Assembly: GCA_030762935.1 (NCBI GenBank)
Contig: CM060897.1
Span: forward strand, 112,092,176-112,156,175
Direction: 5' to 3'
Length of the DNA: 64,000 nucleotides
DNA from: Hymenopus coronatus
Lineage: Eukaryota; Arthropoda; Insecta; Mantodea; Hymenopodidae
How positions within the stretch are numbered: position 1 is the first letter of the stretch; each line of letters begins with the position of its first letter. The notes below the pieces were generated by a model. The model was not told the origin of the DNA, did no database searches, and saw only the letters and a list, made by a program, of their open reading frames with translations. The translations under genes were made by a program, and so were the position numbers. Shown piece after piece: positions 1 to 11,118 of the stretch.

Positions 1-585
1 TAAGTTAAATATCTACCAAGGATGCGACACTAGGATTTTGAGGATTATCTCCTAATCCCAAACTACCCATTACTGGAAAAAATTTCGAAAATTTTAGTTC
101 CTCAAAAATAGCTCTAATGAATTTTGTTAAAATATCGTATATTTTAAATTTACAGGGAAGAGCGTCTAAAGACCCCTTCATTCTGGATTCCTTTTGTATA
201 ACTGGTAATCCGTAAACCTTAGTGCACATAAAAGTTAGATCTCGTTAAAACAAAAATTTGCCATACACATTTTTTCGTGGAGTTGTCATTTCCTTGTTAT
301 TGATTTCAGCTTTAAAATATTTAAAATTTTCTCATATAGGGATTTGTCAACTCCTGGCTATGCAAAGGAATCAATTTCATAGCAAGCAGATTTTAAAAGA
401 TTTGACTTCGCTTTAGCCTATTGCACTCCCTTATCTCCCTCTACTTTCAATTAAGCAAGTGCTAAGTCTATTTCTGCTAATGCTTAACTCGATTAACATG
501 AATAGATACAAATATTAAGCTTTCTAACAGTAATTTGTTATAGAGCTGTAGAGAAAGTCATGTGAAAAGAATATATCAAACTTTA
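1..585 (+). repeat. R870 dispersed repeat, 3' (E2) part, cut by window edge
   Basis: Begins inside the unit, just upstream of the conserved 'aaggatgcgaca' block, and runs through the 'aaatggctctaacgattttga' and 'taaaccgtaagaga' blocks to the E2 end (GTAGAGAAAGTCATGTGAA at 547-565). The open frame on the other strand is a shadow of the repeat. Confidence 0.85.
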
Positions 586-1146
586 AAAATATTGACTAAA
601 TTCAGTTTTTAAGAAAATGAGATAACCAACAGACCTTGGTGCTATATATCAGCCCTAATTGGTGTATAAAATTATTAGTTTTCCTACCCTCCAAAATTAT
701 TGATTTTTCAAAATTTAATAATTTATTTATCAAAATTGGAGCTTTATTTGGTAAAGTAATATGATTATTTTCTTTAACGTGATTTTCAGATATAGTATAA
801 AAATATTGAAACAAACTAGTGAAACATTGTGTCGTGTGGAACATTTTGAGTATGAAAAAGTGTTGTAAAAAGAATTCGCGAGAAAACAAATAAGGTTTAA
901 ATAAGGGAAATACCTATTAATAAGCATGCGCCTACCCATTTATAGCTTCAATTAAGTGGTAGTCAAAGTGTCCCAAGTGGGAAAAGCGATATATTTTCTT
1001 AAAGTTTAGATTCAAATTTTTCTTATTATGAAATAAAATTTAGAGAAGAAGATTAGATACAGCCGAGATTCAGTTTCTTAGAAGAATATCAGGTTATACA
1101 TTAAAATATCATATACCAAATACATAAATTTGGGAAGAGTTAAATA
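586..1146. other. AT-rich interval, nothing recognised
   Basis: About 560 bp between an R870 end and a DNA transposon. It holds two overlapping short frames on the minus strand without recognisable motifs. I see no repeat family shared with the rest of the window. Confidence 0.5.
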
Positions 1147-1262
1147 TACAGGATGATTCAAAAATATTTGTACAACATTAGGGTATGGATTCCTTGCATC
1201 GAAACAAGAAAATAGGTTTATATAAACGTATGCCCTAAGTCCCTTCGTTTTCGTGTTATCAA
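1147..1262 (+). repeat. Left terminal inverted repeat of the long-TIR element
   Basis: Matches the reverse complement of 1935-2056 including the blocks 'gattccttgcatcgaaacaa' versus 'gattccttacatcaaaacaa' and 'gtttatataaacgtatg' versus 'gttaataaaaacagatg'. Divergence of the arms indicates an old insertion. Confidence 0.75.
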
Positions 1263-1934
1263 TTTATTAATGAAAGCTTACGTTCAAGGGTTTTCGGGAT
1301 CCAATCTAATAGCTTCATTTATTTATGCTACATTTTAGAAGGCTTTGGCGCATTTCACCCTGTGGAGTTGGCCTAGTATTGCCATGGCTGCTTGTTCACT
1401 TTTGTCATTTGTCTGTTATGTAATACATTCCCCAACACGACACGAGGTGCTGATTCCAGGGACTCATTCAGAACACTGTACCAGACTTATTAGAACATGT
1501 CCCTGCCAATAAGAAGAAGCACGTGGTTTATGCATGCTAAGTGTCCAGCTCACTTCAATCTTATTGTTCGAGATACGCTGGCTGATATTTAGAATGACAG
1601 ATGGATAGGTAAGAGGGGACCAGTTCCATGGCCTGCACGTTCCCTCGACCTCAGTACTTTGGGTTTTTGTTTTACGGAGCACCTTAAACAATTGGTTTAT
1701 GCAGCAAGTATCCCGGATAAAGAAATCTTAATTTACGTGTCATGTAAGCTTGCGAAATCATACTATACCGACTGAGAGTATTTGACATTTTATGCTTCGA
1801 CGACTACATGCGTGTCTAGACGCAAGAGGAGGACATTTACAGCATTTGTTATGAGCTGTGTTTGTGTGGAACATCTCCTGACAAGCTAATGTCAACAATA
1901 GAATAAGGTGTCACTTTAAAATGTTTTGTTTAAT

Positions 1935-2056
1935 AACACTTTAAGTCGAAAACAAAGGGCTTTGGGACATCTGTTTTTATTAACATTTTTTCTTGTTTTG
2001 ATGTAAGGAATCTGTCCCCAAACTTTGTCAAAGTATTTTGGAAACATTCTGTATAT
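1935..2056 (-). repeat. Right terminal inverted repeat of the long-TIR element
   Basis: Inverted partner of 1147-1262, ending in ...AAACATTCTGTATA next to TA-rich flanking DNA. Confidence 0.75.
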
Positions 2057-2356
2057 ACATTAAAGGAGAAGATAAATGATATTAAATACCAGTTGTTCTA
2101 ACATGTAAGAAGAATGTATGATAATAGAATAAAAAACAGGCATTAAAGAAGGAAGGACGGCGATAAAAGGAACGTCCTAAAACCAGATGGGAACATGACT
2201 TTGAGCCGGAACGGGCAACATAGCCTATATTTATAGTGCAAGGAGAGAAAAAAAGAAGAAGAAATTAAATGTAATTGTTCATAATATTTGGTGAAATTTC
2301 CAGATGTAATACCTTAAGGGCAGAGAAACAAGATATTAGTTCTTCGACGTATGTAT

Positions 2357-2389
2357 GAGAGAGAGAGAGAGAGAGCGCGCGCGCGCGCT
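2357..2389. repeat. (GA)n(GC)n microsatellite
   Basis: About nine GA repeats pass directly into seven GC repeats. The alternating purine-pyrimidine GC tract could adopt Z-DNA. Confidence 0.9.
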
Positions 2390-2676
2390 GACGCTCAGCG
2401 ACCTACAGTTCCATTGTGGCTGCAATCCACCAGGAGGAAGGAACAAAGGAGGTCAAGGGCCTTAGGCAGACAGCCCATCAGAGACGTAAAGTCCCTAACC
2501 AGGGACAACCAACTCCCAAACATATCGTACCTGTAATATACGCATGGTGCTGAAAGTCACTGATTTATACAGTAGCTGCGTTACCTTTAAAATATTGCAA
2601 CAAAAACCTTTTAGTTACTTCAGATCTGGTTACAAATAGCCTTTATTTCTCCAAAGCTGATTATAATTACATGTCT

Positions 2677-2874
2677 TTATTCCGTTGATTTTTCCAACAA
2701 TTCTACTGCACAATTATCTACCATCGCTTCGATGTATCGTAATTCTGTTCTCGTAGCTTCGACGCAACTGCTGCACGCTGTGAACTCACAGTTGAAATTG
2801 ACTCGCCTGGATCGCAGTCCTTTATATACAGAAATTTCAAGATAAAGCGAACATTCTTGCATATGTTGAGACAA
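2677..2874 (-). CDS. Unrecognised cysteine-containing frame, possible terminal exon
   Basis: A 65-codon frame in a stretch free of known repeats. It encodes a short peptide with three closely spaced Cys (FNCEFTACSSC) and a charged C-terminus ending ...LLEKSTE. The stop overlaps an AATAAA and another AATAAA lies about 30 bp on, as expected for a terminal exon. AG dinucleotides after pyrimidine-rich DNA upstream could be splice acceptors. I do not recognise the family, and a chance frame of this length is common. Confidence is low. Confidence 0.15.
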   Translation of the reverse strand: MSQHMQECSLYLEISVYKGLRSRRVNFNCEFTACSSCVEATRTELRYIEAMVDNCAVELLEKSTE

Positions 2875-3344
2875 TACATGTATTATGGAATTAAAGGGAG
2901 ATATAATTTACATTAAGAAGAAACAAATATGCATTTGAAAAGGCTAGGGAAGAAATATTGTGAAATACGTCGAAAAGTGTAAAGACGGAGTTTATAAAGT
3001 TGCGAATGTGCCCAGGATAAGGGCTGGCAAGCGACATAGGTAGAAAGGTATCTTAACGAAGAATTCCATCGCGATTGATCAAGTTGTTAAAGGGACATAT
3101 ACATGAGGCTCCATCGCTGTGAAGTAGCCCATAACTGGAACCATACTACTTTCGATTCGCACAAAGAGAGAGTAGTCCGTTTTAGCTGATCTACCATCCT
3201 AGTCAGATGGCAAAGTGCATCTGGCCTTTCAAGGTCTCATCTGCTGACACAACATTTACCAGTTAGCTCCGAGACAAGCAGGTTGGGTTAGGGAGTCGTC
3301 CAGTTCACTGCTTACACTGTCTGTCAGCTTTGCATGCTGACTTC

Positions 3345-3880
3345 CCGTTTTAAAAACCAATAGCAAGGAATATGTCGAAAGCGGTCAACTATACAAGAAA
3401 AACGTTTATTGCACAAGTTGTGTGTTTTAATGATATCTACTCTTACGGTTTACCAGTTACACTAAATTCTGCCTAATCCACACAGAACAAAGAGGTGCTC
3501 AGAGGCGATTCGCAGAAAATTCAAAATACAGATTTTATTTGTGATGTAAATATCTTTAATATACTGCGTTTTAAGAAAATCTTTAGAGCTATTTAAAAAA
3601 AAAATGTAAAAAAGGGTGGTTTGTGGTAGGGAATTTTTCTTTAAAATATTCGTGTTGCATTCTTGAAGAATATTAAACATAAATATTAAGTTTGGTATTT
3701 AACGGCCTTTTTTGTGCTATGCACACACACAGACGAACATGTTTCTAAAAATGCATTTTCCGATTAAGGGGTCTCAAAATATGTATTTCCGGGGAAATCT
3801 CGGTATCGAATTTTGGGTGGATTACAATACCTTCTCTTTTCAATATGTACATTGTACATACATGCTAGAGAAAGTAAAAA
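3345..3880 (-). repeat. R870 segment, E1-proximal two thirds
   Basis: Reverse-orientation unit truncated at the E2 side (starts at the 'aaaccaatagcaaggaata' block) and ending cleanly with E1 (GCTAGAGAAAGTAAAAA). Contains the internal CA tract and the 'cggtatcgaattttgggtgg' block. Confidence 0.85.
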
Positions 3881-3891
3881 TGAGTATCTTG

Positions 3892-3925
3892 TTTACTTTC
3901 TCTACACGTACTATGTTCATACACC
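3892..3925 (+). repeat. R870 E1 hairpin fragment
   Basis: TTACTTTCTCTACACGTAC plus a few bases, facing the E1 end of the preceding unit 12 bp away. The rest of this unit is missing. Confidence 0.7.
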
Positions 3926-4383
3926 CACTTGCTGTACAACACGACTGAGAGACTTCTTATTTGAGCGGTCGAATGTGTCACAATTTCGTCTAGCTTTTCC
4001 TTCGTTCTTCGCTTCTTTGGTTCAGAATTTAGCGACCCGTTGTTCTATATTTATGGACCAAACATCTCACAGTAAGTTTAAGAACTGGATAACTAGGAAA
4101 TTGCAACTTGAAATCTCTACACACCTGTCTTCATTGTTCAGCTTTCACGTATTTATCGCACATAGAAATAAGCTGTTCGAGCGTGAATTTGTTGGCAGAC
4201 ATTTTCGTAACTAATAAGAGAGACAGGAAATCACACAAAACATACATATTGTCAAAACACTTCATAATATGAAGATAATCAGAGACTGAGACAACTCCAA
4301 TAAACGTACACTTGACACGTCCTGTGCCGCTTCTACGCAGCGGCATAATACAGAAGTCACTGGTGTTGCCGCCGATACAAATA
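3926..4383. other. Interval left of mariner, nothing firm
   Basis: Overlapping open frames on both strands (133 codons plus, 87 codons minus) show no motif I recognise. The minus frame ends in the mariner flank. No shared repeat was identified. Confidence 0.4.
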
Positions 4384-4385
4384 TA

Positions 4386-4412
4386 TGGGAGCACTATTTA
4401 TATTTTGAGCTT
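4386..4412. repeat. Mariner left TIR
   Basis: TGGGAGCACTATTTATATTT followed by TGAGCTT. A close variant (GGTGAGCACTATTTATAATT) occurs alone at 6353. Confidence 0.75.
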
Positions 4413-4449
4413 AATAATAAAATACAGTAATTTGTCATTGAAATTGCGT

Positions 4450-5444
4450 TATTGTTTCTCGAAATATTCTCCTTTATGATCAATACATTTTGTTATACGT
4501 TCAAACCATTTGTCATAGCATTTTTTCCAATCTGCCTGAGACACCTCCGAACATGATTTTTGAACGCATCAACGGCTTCTTCTCCCGATGAAAGTCATTG
4601 TCCACACATTTATTCTTGATGTTCGGGAATAAATCAGAACTGTACGACGGATGCGTCATCAATTCGATTTTTCGACTGCTCAAAAGTATTGTTAGACGAG
4701 ATGTGTTAGCGCTCGCGTTGTCTTGATGAACGATTCACGCCACTGGTTTGTTTTCCTTATTTCACCGGACTTCCGGTAAACAAACGGTTGTGTACCATTC
4801 AGAACTGACCATTTTACGTTCGTCTAAAGGCACTGTTGCCACATGACCAGTTTTACTGATAAAACAGGCGACCATTTGTTTGAGTGCTTCGAGTGCAAAC
4901 AACTTCTGTTGGATTTGGTTCATCTTGAAGCCCCATACAGTTGGCTGCTGTTTATGTTCCGGCTCATGTGCATAGATAATTGATTCGTCTCCTATTACAA
5001 TCTTATATCCGTCTTATAAAGCACCACCACTATACTTCTTGAGCATTTGTATGGACCATTCGATACGAGCATCCTTTTGAGATTGTGTCAAATCATGTGG
5101 GATACAATCAGAGCAAACCTTTTTCACGGCTAAATGATCATGTAATATTTTATATACACTGGTGAACTATTGCCTGGGGTTGCCTCTATCTCACACTACG
5201 TGGCATAACGATCTTGCACTATCAGCTTTGCAGAGCATGAATGGATTTTAAACGAGCTTTACGAATTTAGTCAGTGAGCTAAGGGTTATCACGATTAAAC
5301 TCGTTATACCTATCAGCACAGTGGCAAAGGATTATCTTCATCACCAAATGTAGTAGTAAGTTGATCAATGTATTCTTATCTTGATAAACCACGTCGAAAA
5401 TCATAATAAATCATTGCACGAACATTTTCAGGAGTTAATTCCAT
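4450..5444 (-). pseudogene. Mariner transposase pseudogene (HTH_48 / D,D34D-type)
   Basis: Read on the minus strand from ATG at 5444. The N-terminus MELTPENVRAMIYYDFRRGL followed after an in-frame stop by EYIDQLTTTFGDED is the helix-turn-helix (HTH_48) segment of mariner transposases. Further on, GDES, YAHEPEHKQQPTVWGF and KTGHVATVPLD match the first catalytic-Asp region. HQDNAS matches the second Asp block (near 4710-4735). The C-terminus reads CIDHKGEYFEKQ then stop at about 4450. Several stops, frameshifts and a deletion between the DNA-binding and catalytic parts make it non-functional. The family is recognised from these motifs, and the host function would be cut-and-paste transposition at TA sites. 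Confidence 0.85.
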
Positions 5445-5580
5445 CTTTTCGATGAGATACAATATTAAAGCCACTGTAAACAATACAAAATTACAAAATA
5501 ACAGAAGGAATTTAAGGTTAACTATATCAAACTTTCCAGAGGAAACATCGTATTGGTGCCTGCACCAAACAGTGTTGCTA

Positions 5581-5612
5581 AGGCTCAAGATATATGTAAA
5601 TAGTTGCCCTCG
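5581..5612. repeat. Mariner right TIR
   Basis: Inverted partner of 4386-4412, with a 4-bp indel (ATGT) and scattered mismatches, followed by TA. Confidence 0.75.
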
Positions 5613-5614
5613 TA

Positions 5615-7139
5615 AGCCGGTTGTGAGCAACTGTTGAGGAACCTATTAGTGCTGCCTCCTTAACAACACCCCAAACTCCACCAACATACCAAATCTTAAC
5701 CTTTCCCAACATTCCTGTGGTTAAGCTCTTACCAGGGAAGGTACACAGCAACTACACCTAAAGCCAATTCAGCCCTAAATTGAACCTCGCCAAAACAAAA
5801 CCTAGGCGGCCAGTACACTGTTATACGTAATGTAGCCTTCCGCCATTCGCGCCAGAAATGCTGTCATATTTTCACGACCAGTGTCGCGAATACGCGGCAT
5901 ATTGTAATGTAAAACGAGCAGAGCCCTTATTTCGACAAGCCAAACGGTGAGTAAAATATGCAGTTAGGTATTATGGTGATAATATTGATAGTCATAACTA
6001 CATAAATGGGTACATATGTAATAATTAACTCTAACGCACGAGCGAAAAAAATAATTAACATGTATGCAATAACTTACATTTATTCGCTCTCTGGAAGTGT
6101 CTCTATTCCCTACAGATCAGAATAGTCGCCTGAGCTGTTTGTGCTGCTGCTTTCCACTCCAAGCTTATCAACAACGGTGTTCCATAACAATGCTTCTTCT
6201 TTCGTTACGTGTAGCACTTTATCAACTGTTGGTGGCGCATTTTTAAAAAAGATTTTGTGCACTATCACAAAATCATCACATTCTTGCATCGTGCATTTCA
6301 CAAGTCCCCCCCCCCCCCCCGTTGTAACAACTTTCCGTTTAAGAATTTTTTGGTGAGCACTATTTATAATTTTAGCCAAAACACCGTGAACTCGGATGTT
6401 ATTTTCACCACTTCTTTCACGAGAAGGTTGGGATATTTGTCACAAAACATACAATAATCAACACTAAAGTTTTTTCACCACTAATCAACGGTTTACCAGC
6501 CTTATGCTTTATGTAACTCGACGAAGCTGCAAGAGGAAACTCACGGCGACAGTCCTCCATGATTCTAAAAAGCAACAAACAGCAACAATTACTGTGAAAC
6601 AATATTGGGGAAATCAGGTGACTCATACAAATAGCATTTTGGGACTAATAGCTAGTTTATCGGTACAAATCGGCATCAATTTAACTCTTGGGTATTTGTA
6701 GACAGCATTATACAAGTTAAGAATAAATTCATTCTATAACTTAGATTGTTAGCATGAGATTACATTCTTCCGCGCATTACTACTGTGTAGTACCGCGGTG
6801 CACTAGTCACGTCGATCCGTTTTGGCGCGGATCAATTTAAGAGCGAATAGAAAATAGCTTCACCACGAGTTTGCCAGATCTCGCCTGCACAGTGGTGACC
6901 TTGGCATAAAACAAAGACACGGTACATATTATTGACCAAAAGTCGTTAAATGAATAGTTCTACTTTCTTGGGTAGGCATAAATAAATATAGTAATTAATA
7001 ACATAACCAAATGAATATGAAAAGTATCTCTTATATGTTAAAACTGGAGTGAGGAAGCACGGAAAATAAATTGGATTACTTAATTCTAGCACACGAATTT
7101 TAACAATCCGAAATACCAAATGAACCATGGACTATGTAC
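5615..7139. other. Mixed interval: poly-C run, orphan mariner TIR, unrecognised frames
   Basis: Contains a run of 14 C (6307-6320), a solitary copy of the mariner TIR at 6353-6377, and an 89-codon minus-strand frame (6110-6379) whose start lies inside that TIR and whose C-terminus is acidic and Ser-rich. I cannot assign the frame to a family. The remainder shows no recognised repeat. Confidence 0.4.
6353..6377. repeat. Solitary mariner-type TIR
   Basis: GGTGAGCACTATTTATAATT plus TTAGCC matches the left TIR of the element at 4386. No inverted partner was found by eye within about 800 bp to the right, so it is probably the end of a deleted copy. Confidence 0.5.
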
Positions 7140-7690
7140 AAGAAATAGTTTATCTGGGAAAATCGATATCATTCAAGAAAAGTATGCGCAAGGAAATCAG
7201 AGAAGAATGTTCACCGCATGGTAAAAGTTCTGGGCATTAAAATTCATATTGCTAGAAAAGTCCTTTAATCTGAGCATCAAGGGACACATCCTCAATGCAT
7301 GCATCTTACCTACCTTGATATATGGCTCACAAACTTAGAGTACAACAGAAAAGCAATACAAACACGCCAATCACATAGAGAGACAAAATTAGGAACGGCA
7401 TAATTAGCGGACGAACACAAATAACAGACGCAGCATAGACCACCAACTACCAAAAATGGAGATGGCCGGGACACATCTTGAGACAAGACTCCAACCGATG
7501 GATGCACAGACTAACGATAAAGGAACCGAGGACAGGACGAAGAAGTCAAGGAACAAGATGGTCAGACGATCTCAAGAAAACATTCGGCAACAGATGGACC
7601 ACCACAGCTAAAGACAGCATCAGGAACTACAAGGAACACAAGTATATAAGTGCATTAGCCAAGATAGTGACTAAAGACCCAAGTGTTTAA
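7140..7690 (+). pseudogene. Non-LTR retrotransposon (RTE/endonuclease-RT type) 3' relic
   Basis: C-terminal part of a LINE reverse-transcriptase polyprotein. An early block resembles LKGHILNACILPTLIYGSQT (thumb region, pattern 'vLPvltYGsetW') with stops. From 7448 an open stretch encodes WRWPGHILRQDSNRWMHRL then RTGRRSQGTRWSDDLKKTF, matching the typical 'WaGHvaRm.dnRW...GRpr.RW.DDi' end of RTE/CR1-like ORF2. It terminates at 7690 (…DPSV stop). Frameshifts upstream show it is dead. Clade assignment between RTE and related groups is uncertain. Confidence 0.75.
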
Positions 7691-8286
7691 GCGCATATAA
7701 CGGACCAAAAATGTGCTAAATTAACTCTTAATTCAATGGCGTACTTTATAATAGGGAGAAGTTTGTTATTTAGAACAAATTATCTGAGGGATTAAGATCT
7801 AAAGGAGGATCCTTCCTGGAATGGCTAACCAAGACTGCCAACCAAGCCACCTCTCCAGAGGTTCGTGTCCCCTCTAATACTAACCGCACCCATGTCGAGC
7901 GCAACCGGAAAGCTCATAAACATTAAGGAAGTAACGATAATATTTTACTTTCGAATTTAAACCTAGATAGATATAGTACACTTGTCTTCGGTGTATTTTC
8001 GTAAACATTTTGCAACACAATTAAAACATTAAACTGACTCTTTTCTTGAGAATAAATTACAATAACTTGAAAAAGCACGTATGCAATTTTAGTTAATAAC
8101 ATAACAAATTCTAAAGCAGTATTTTCCACCCACTCCTTAGCCTCTTCTAACGGTCTTAAAGTTGGCGATAGAAAACCTGCTGTTTTAGTCATGCAAGGTG
8201 TTGCTTTATTGCTTTTGCATAATAATAAACTTGGGAATGCTGCAAGTGGAACTTTTGTTATGAATAAAAACTTGAATTTAAAATAC
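7691..8286. other. Interval, nothing recognised
   Basis: About 600 bp after the LINE tail. A 127-codon minus-strand frame (7923-8306) runs into the next R870 end and lacks motifs I recognise. Its composition is like the surrounding AT-rich DNA. Confidence 0.4.
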
Positions 8287-9176
8287 AAAAATCTGATGAG
8301 TTCCATTCACATGACTTTCTCTACATATTTGCAATAAATTATTGTTAAAAAAAACTTATTCTTCAATTTACTTCAAGCAAATCGAACGAAAAAAAATAGC
8401 AGAAAGGGTCTTATTATTTGCTTCCCTGCATGTAGAAAGAAGTTAAGGGAGTACCATAGGATAAATCGATAGTCATATCTTTTAAAAGCCGGTTACTATG
8501 TGATTGAAGTACCTTTGTTTGTATGTTTAGGAGTTTGCAAATTCCCGTATGCGAAAAGTATAAGTATTTTAAAGCTGAAACTAATAATAAGGAATATCTC
8601 AAAAGCAGTTTAAATCCACAAAAAAATGTATATAGCATAAATTGTATATTTTACCGAGCTCCACATTTTTTGTGCTTGTAAAGTTTATATCTGATTCTTA
8701 CGGTTTACTAATTATGCAAATTTCCACAAAATTCATTCAGAATAAACAAGTCTTCAGAGACTACTCTCAGAAAATTCAAGATATACATTTTATTTGGCAT
8801 GTAAATATCTTAAATATAAGAGATAGTCAACATAGTTAGTATTTTTGAGAACATCAAAACTTGCGAAAAATGTTACATGTAAAGCGTAATTGGGGTGGGG
8901 GCATTTTCTTGAAAGTATTCATGTCGAATCCTGGAAGATACCAAACTTAAATACCAAGTTTGATATTTAACGGTCTTTTCGTTAATGAGTTATGCTGCCC
9001 ACACACACATACACACACACACACACATGGACATTTTTCTAAAAATGTTTTTTTTTTGCATTCATGTGGTCCCAAAACATGTATATTTCCGGTGATATCT
9101 TGGTATCGAATTTTTGGGTGCAATACAGTACCTTCTCTATACACAATGTACATAGTATGTGTAAAAAAAGTAAAAA
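8287..9176 (-). repeat. R870 full-length unit
   Basis: 890 bp from E2 (AAAAATCTGATGAGTTCCAT) to E1 (...AAGTAAAAA). Contains all conserved blocks, the palindrome 'aaataccaagtttgatattt' and a (CA)n tract near 9001-9028. Confidence 0.9.
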
Positions 9177-9250
9177 TATACTTGAAATTTCAACTAACCT
9201 TTGGTGTTTTTAGATGATTTTATCGCTGATTAGATCATATCAGATATTCA

Positions 9251-9342
9251 TTTTTACTTTCTCTATTTCTACAAACTAAATAGTGTGCATTCCACACAAA
9301 AATTCTATACCGAGAATTCACTGAAAATATAGATTTTAAGGT
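9251..9342 (+). repeat. R870 E1 fragment
   Basis: TTTTTACTTTCTCTATTTC then the 'caaaaattctataccgaga' block, breaking off after 'gattttaag'. Faces the previous E1 end across about 75 bp. Confidence 0.75.
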
Positions 9343-9400
9343 ACCATGCTTAAAATAATTTTAAAAGAATGTGATTTTCTATATATGTATATATAACAAA

Positions 9401-9401
9401 T

Positions 9402-9438
<37 letters not shown>
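9401..9438. repeat. (AAT)n microsatellite
   Basis: About twelve AAT/TAA triplets directly before an R870 fragment. Confidence 0.9.
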
Positions 9439-9440
<2 letters not shown>

Positions 9441-9527
9441 TGCTTATTCTTCTATATTCTAACTCATACTAATCGAGGAAAACATTAGCAGAAACGGTCT
9501 AGTTTCTTACTAGTAGAAGAGGAAAAG
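9438..9527 (-). repeat. R870 subterminal fragment
   Basis: Only the block 'gcttattcttctat' to 'agtagaagagg', which lies just inside E2. Confidence 0.7.
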
Positions 9528-10280
9528 GCTTATGTATTCCATTCATACGACCTTCTCCAGCTGTTACACAAACATGTTTCCTTGCAAAAGCTTACTCTTT
9601 TATCTACGACTTGTTAATCAAGATAAACATTAGCATAAATTGTCTTATTACTTGCTTCCTTGTAACTAGAAAGGAAATAAGGGAATACACTAGGCTAAAG
9701 CGATAGTCAAATCTTTTAAAAGCTGGTCCTATATGAAACAATTAAGTTAAGTTAAGAGAGGTTAAAAGAACGTCACTTCCCGTTTGAGAAAGGATAAACT
9801 AGTTTAACATTGAAACCAATAACAGAGAATATCTCAGTAACGGTCGATTCTACATAAAAAAAAGTTATGGCATAAATAATGGTTTCAAAAATATCTACAT
9901 ATTTATACAGAAGTTTTTGTCAATCTCTTAGGGTTTAATCGATATGCAAAATTCTGCAAAGCTCATCCAGAATAAAGAGGACTTCAGAGTATATCCCCAA
10001 TTCAAAATATGCTCTTTTTGGTGATATAAATATCTTTAATATAAGGCATTTTAATTAAAATAGATAGCGTCGTTCTTACAAATAACATAATTTTCAAAAC
10101 ATTTTCCATGTAAAATTTAGTTTTAGTAGGGTGATTTTCTTGAAAACACTTGTGTCGCATCCCTGGAAGATGCTAAACACAAATACCACGTTTTGTGTTT
10201 AACGGTCTTATCGTTTTTGAGCTATGCTGTCCACAGACACACCACATATAGACACACACACTCGAATCTTTTTCAAAAAG
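9528..10280 (-). repeat. R870 unit lacking E1, tandem with next
   Basis: Runs from E2 ('atgtattccattcatacgac') to the 'ctttttcaaaaag' site just beyond the CA tract. The next unit begins there directly with 'cggatgtgttcc'. Part of a head-to-tail tandem. Confidence 0.85.
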
Positions 10281-11115
10281 CGGATGTGTTCCAGACAAAT
10301 GACATTCTCTAGCTGTTTCACATACACGTTTTTCTTATAAAATATTATACTTTGATCTACGTCATGCTTGTCTAGATAAACATAAGCAGAATTGGTCTTA
10401 ATAGTTACTTCCTTGAAATAGAAGGGAATACACTAGGCTAAAGCGATAGTCAAATCTTTTAAAAACTGGTCATTATGTGAAAAAATTCAGTTTCGATTCG
10501 CTTTGCATTGGTCCATTTGAGAAAAGTTACTTAGTTTAAAATTGAAACCAATAACAATGAAATCGCGAAAATGGTCAACTCTAAAACAAAAACGTAAACG
10601 TATAAATTATGTGTTTTAACGAGATCCACATTTTTTGTGCAGTAGGTTTCTGTATATCTCTTAGGGTTTAACCGTTGAACAAAATTATGCAAAACTCAAC
10701 CAGAATGAACAGGTCTTCAGAAGCATTTCCAGAGAATTCAAAATATTCAGTTTATTTGTGACGTGAATATCCTTAATATACGATATTTGAATCAAAATCG
10801 TTGCAGCCATTTTTGAGAAAGTAAAAAGTTTTCGAAATTTGTTCCATGTAAGAGATAGTTAGGAGTGTGGGGATGTTCTTCAAAATATTTTGTGTCGCAT
10901 CCCGGGAAGATACTGGTATTTAACCGATTTTTCGTTTTTGAGTTATGCTGTCCAAAGACGTGCACACACAAATATTTTTCTAAAAATTATTTTTCCGACT
11001 CGGGGGATCTCGATACATATTTCCGGTGAAGTCTAGATAACAGTTTTTGGGCTTAATACAATACATTTTCTTTCCACTATGTACATTCTACAATACGGGC
11101 TAGAGAAAGTAAAAA
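10281..11115 (-). repeat. R870 full-length unit in tandem
   Basis: 835 bp from a diverged E2 to a clean E1 (GCTAGAGAAAGTAAAAA). Confidence 0.88.
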
Positions 11116-11118
11116 GTG

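Larger units (their letters stand above)
1147..2056 (+). mobile_element. Mariner/IS630-like element with long TIRs, dead
   Basis: A Tc1/mariner-superfamily element of about 910 bp. Its left end (TACAGGATGATTC...) and the reverse complement of its right end (TACAGAATGTTTCC...) align over about 115 bp, so the inverted repeats are unusually long. Between them, plus-strand fragments resemble the C-terminal half of a transposase of the arthropod type often annotated with an N-terminal DUF4817 domain: a 'MHAKCPAHFNLIVRD' block near 1527-1575 (family pattern HDGAPAHF) and 'RWIGKRGPVPWPARSLDL' near 1598-1655. The catalytic Asp of HDGAPAHF is replaced, frames shift and stops interrupt, and the N-terminal half is missing. 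TA-rich flanks fit a TA target. It is a defective relic. Family assignment is by remembered motif similarity only. Confidence 0.7.
2057..3344. other. Interval without recognised repeat; microsatellite and one candidate exon
   Basis: About 1.3 kb between transposons, with a (GA)n(GC)n tract at 2357-2389 and a 65-codon minus-strand frame at 2677-2874 (listed separately). No R870, SINE or transposase similarity was seen. It is a possible remnant of unique host DNA. Confidence 0.5.
4386..5612 (-). mobile_element. Mariner-like element with TIRs and TA duplication
   Basis: Ends TGGGAGCACTATTTAT... (4386) and, inverted, CGAGGGCAACTATTTAC... (5612) form imperfect inverted repeats of about 26-32 bp, each bordered by TA (4384-4385 and 5613-5614), the standard mariner target duplication. 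The interior is a minus-strand transposase pseudogene of near full length (4450-5444). The whole element is about 1.23 kb, normal for mariners. Confidence 0.85.
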
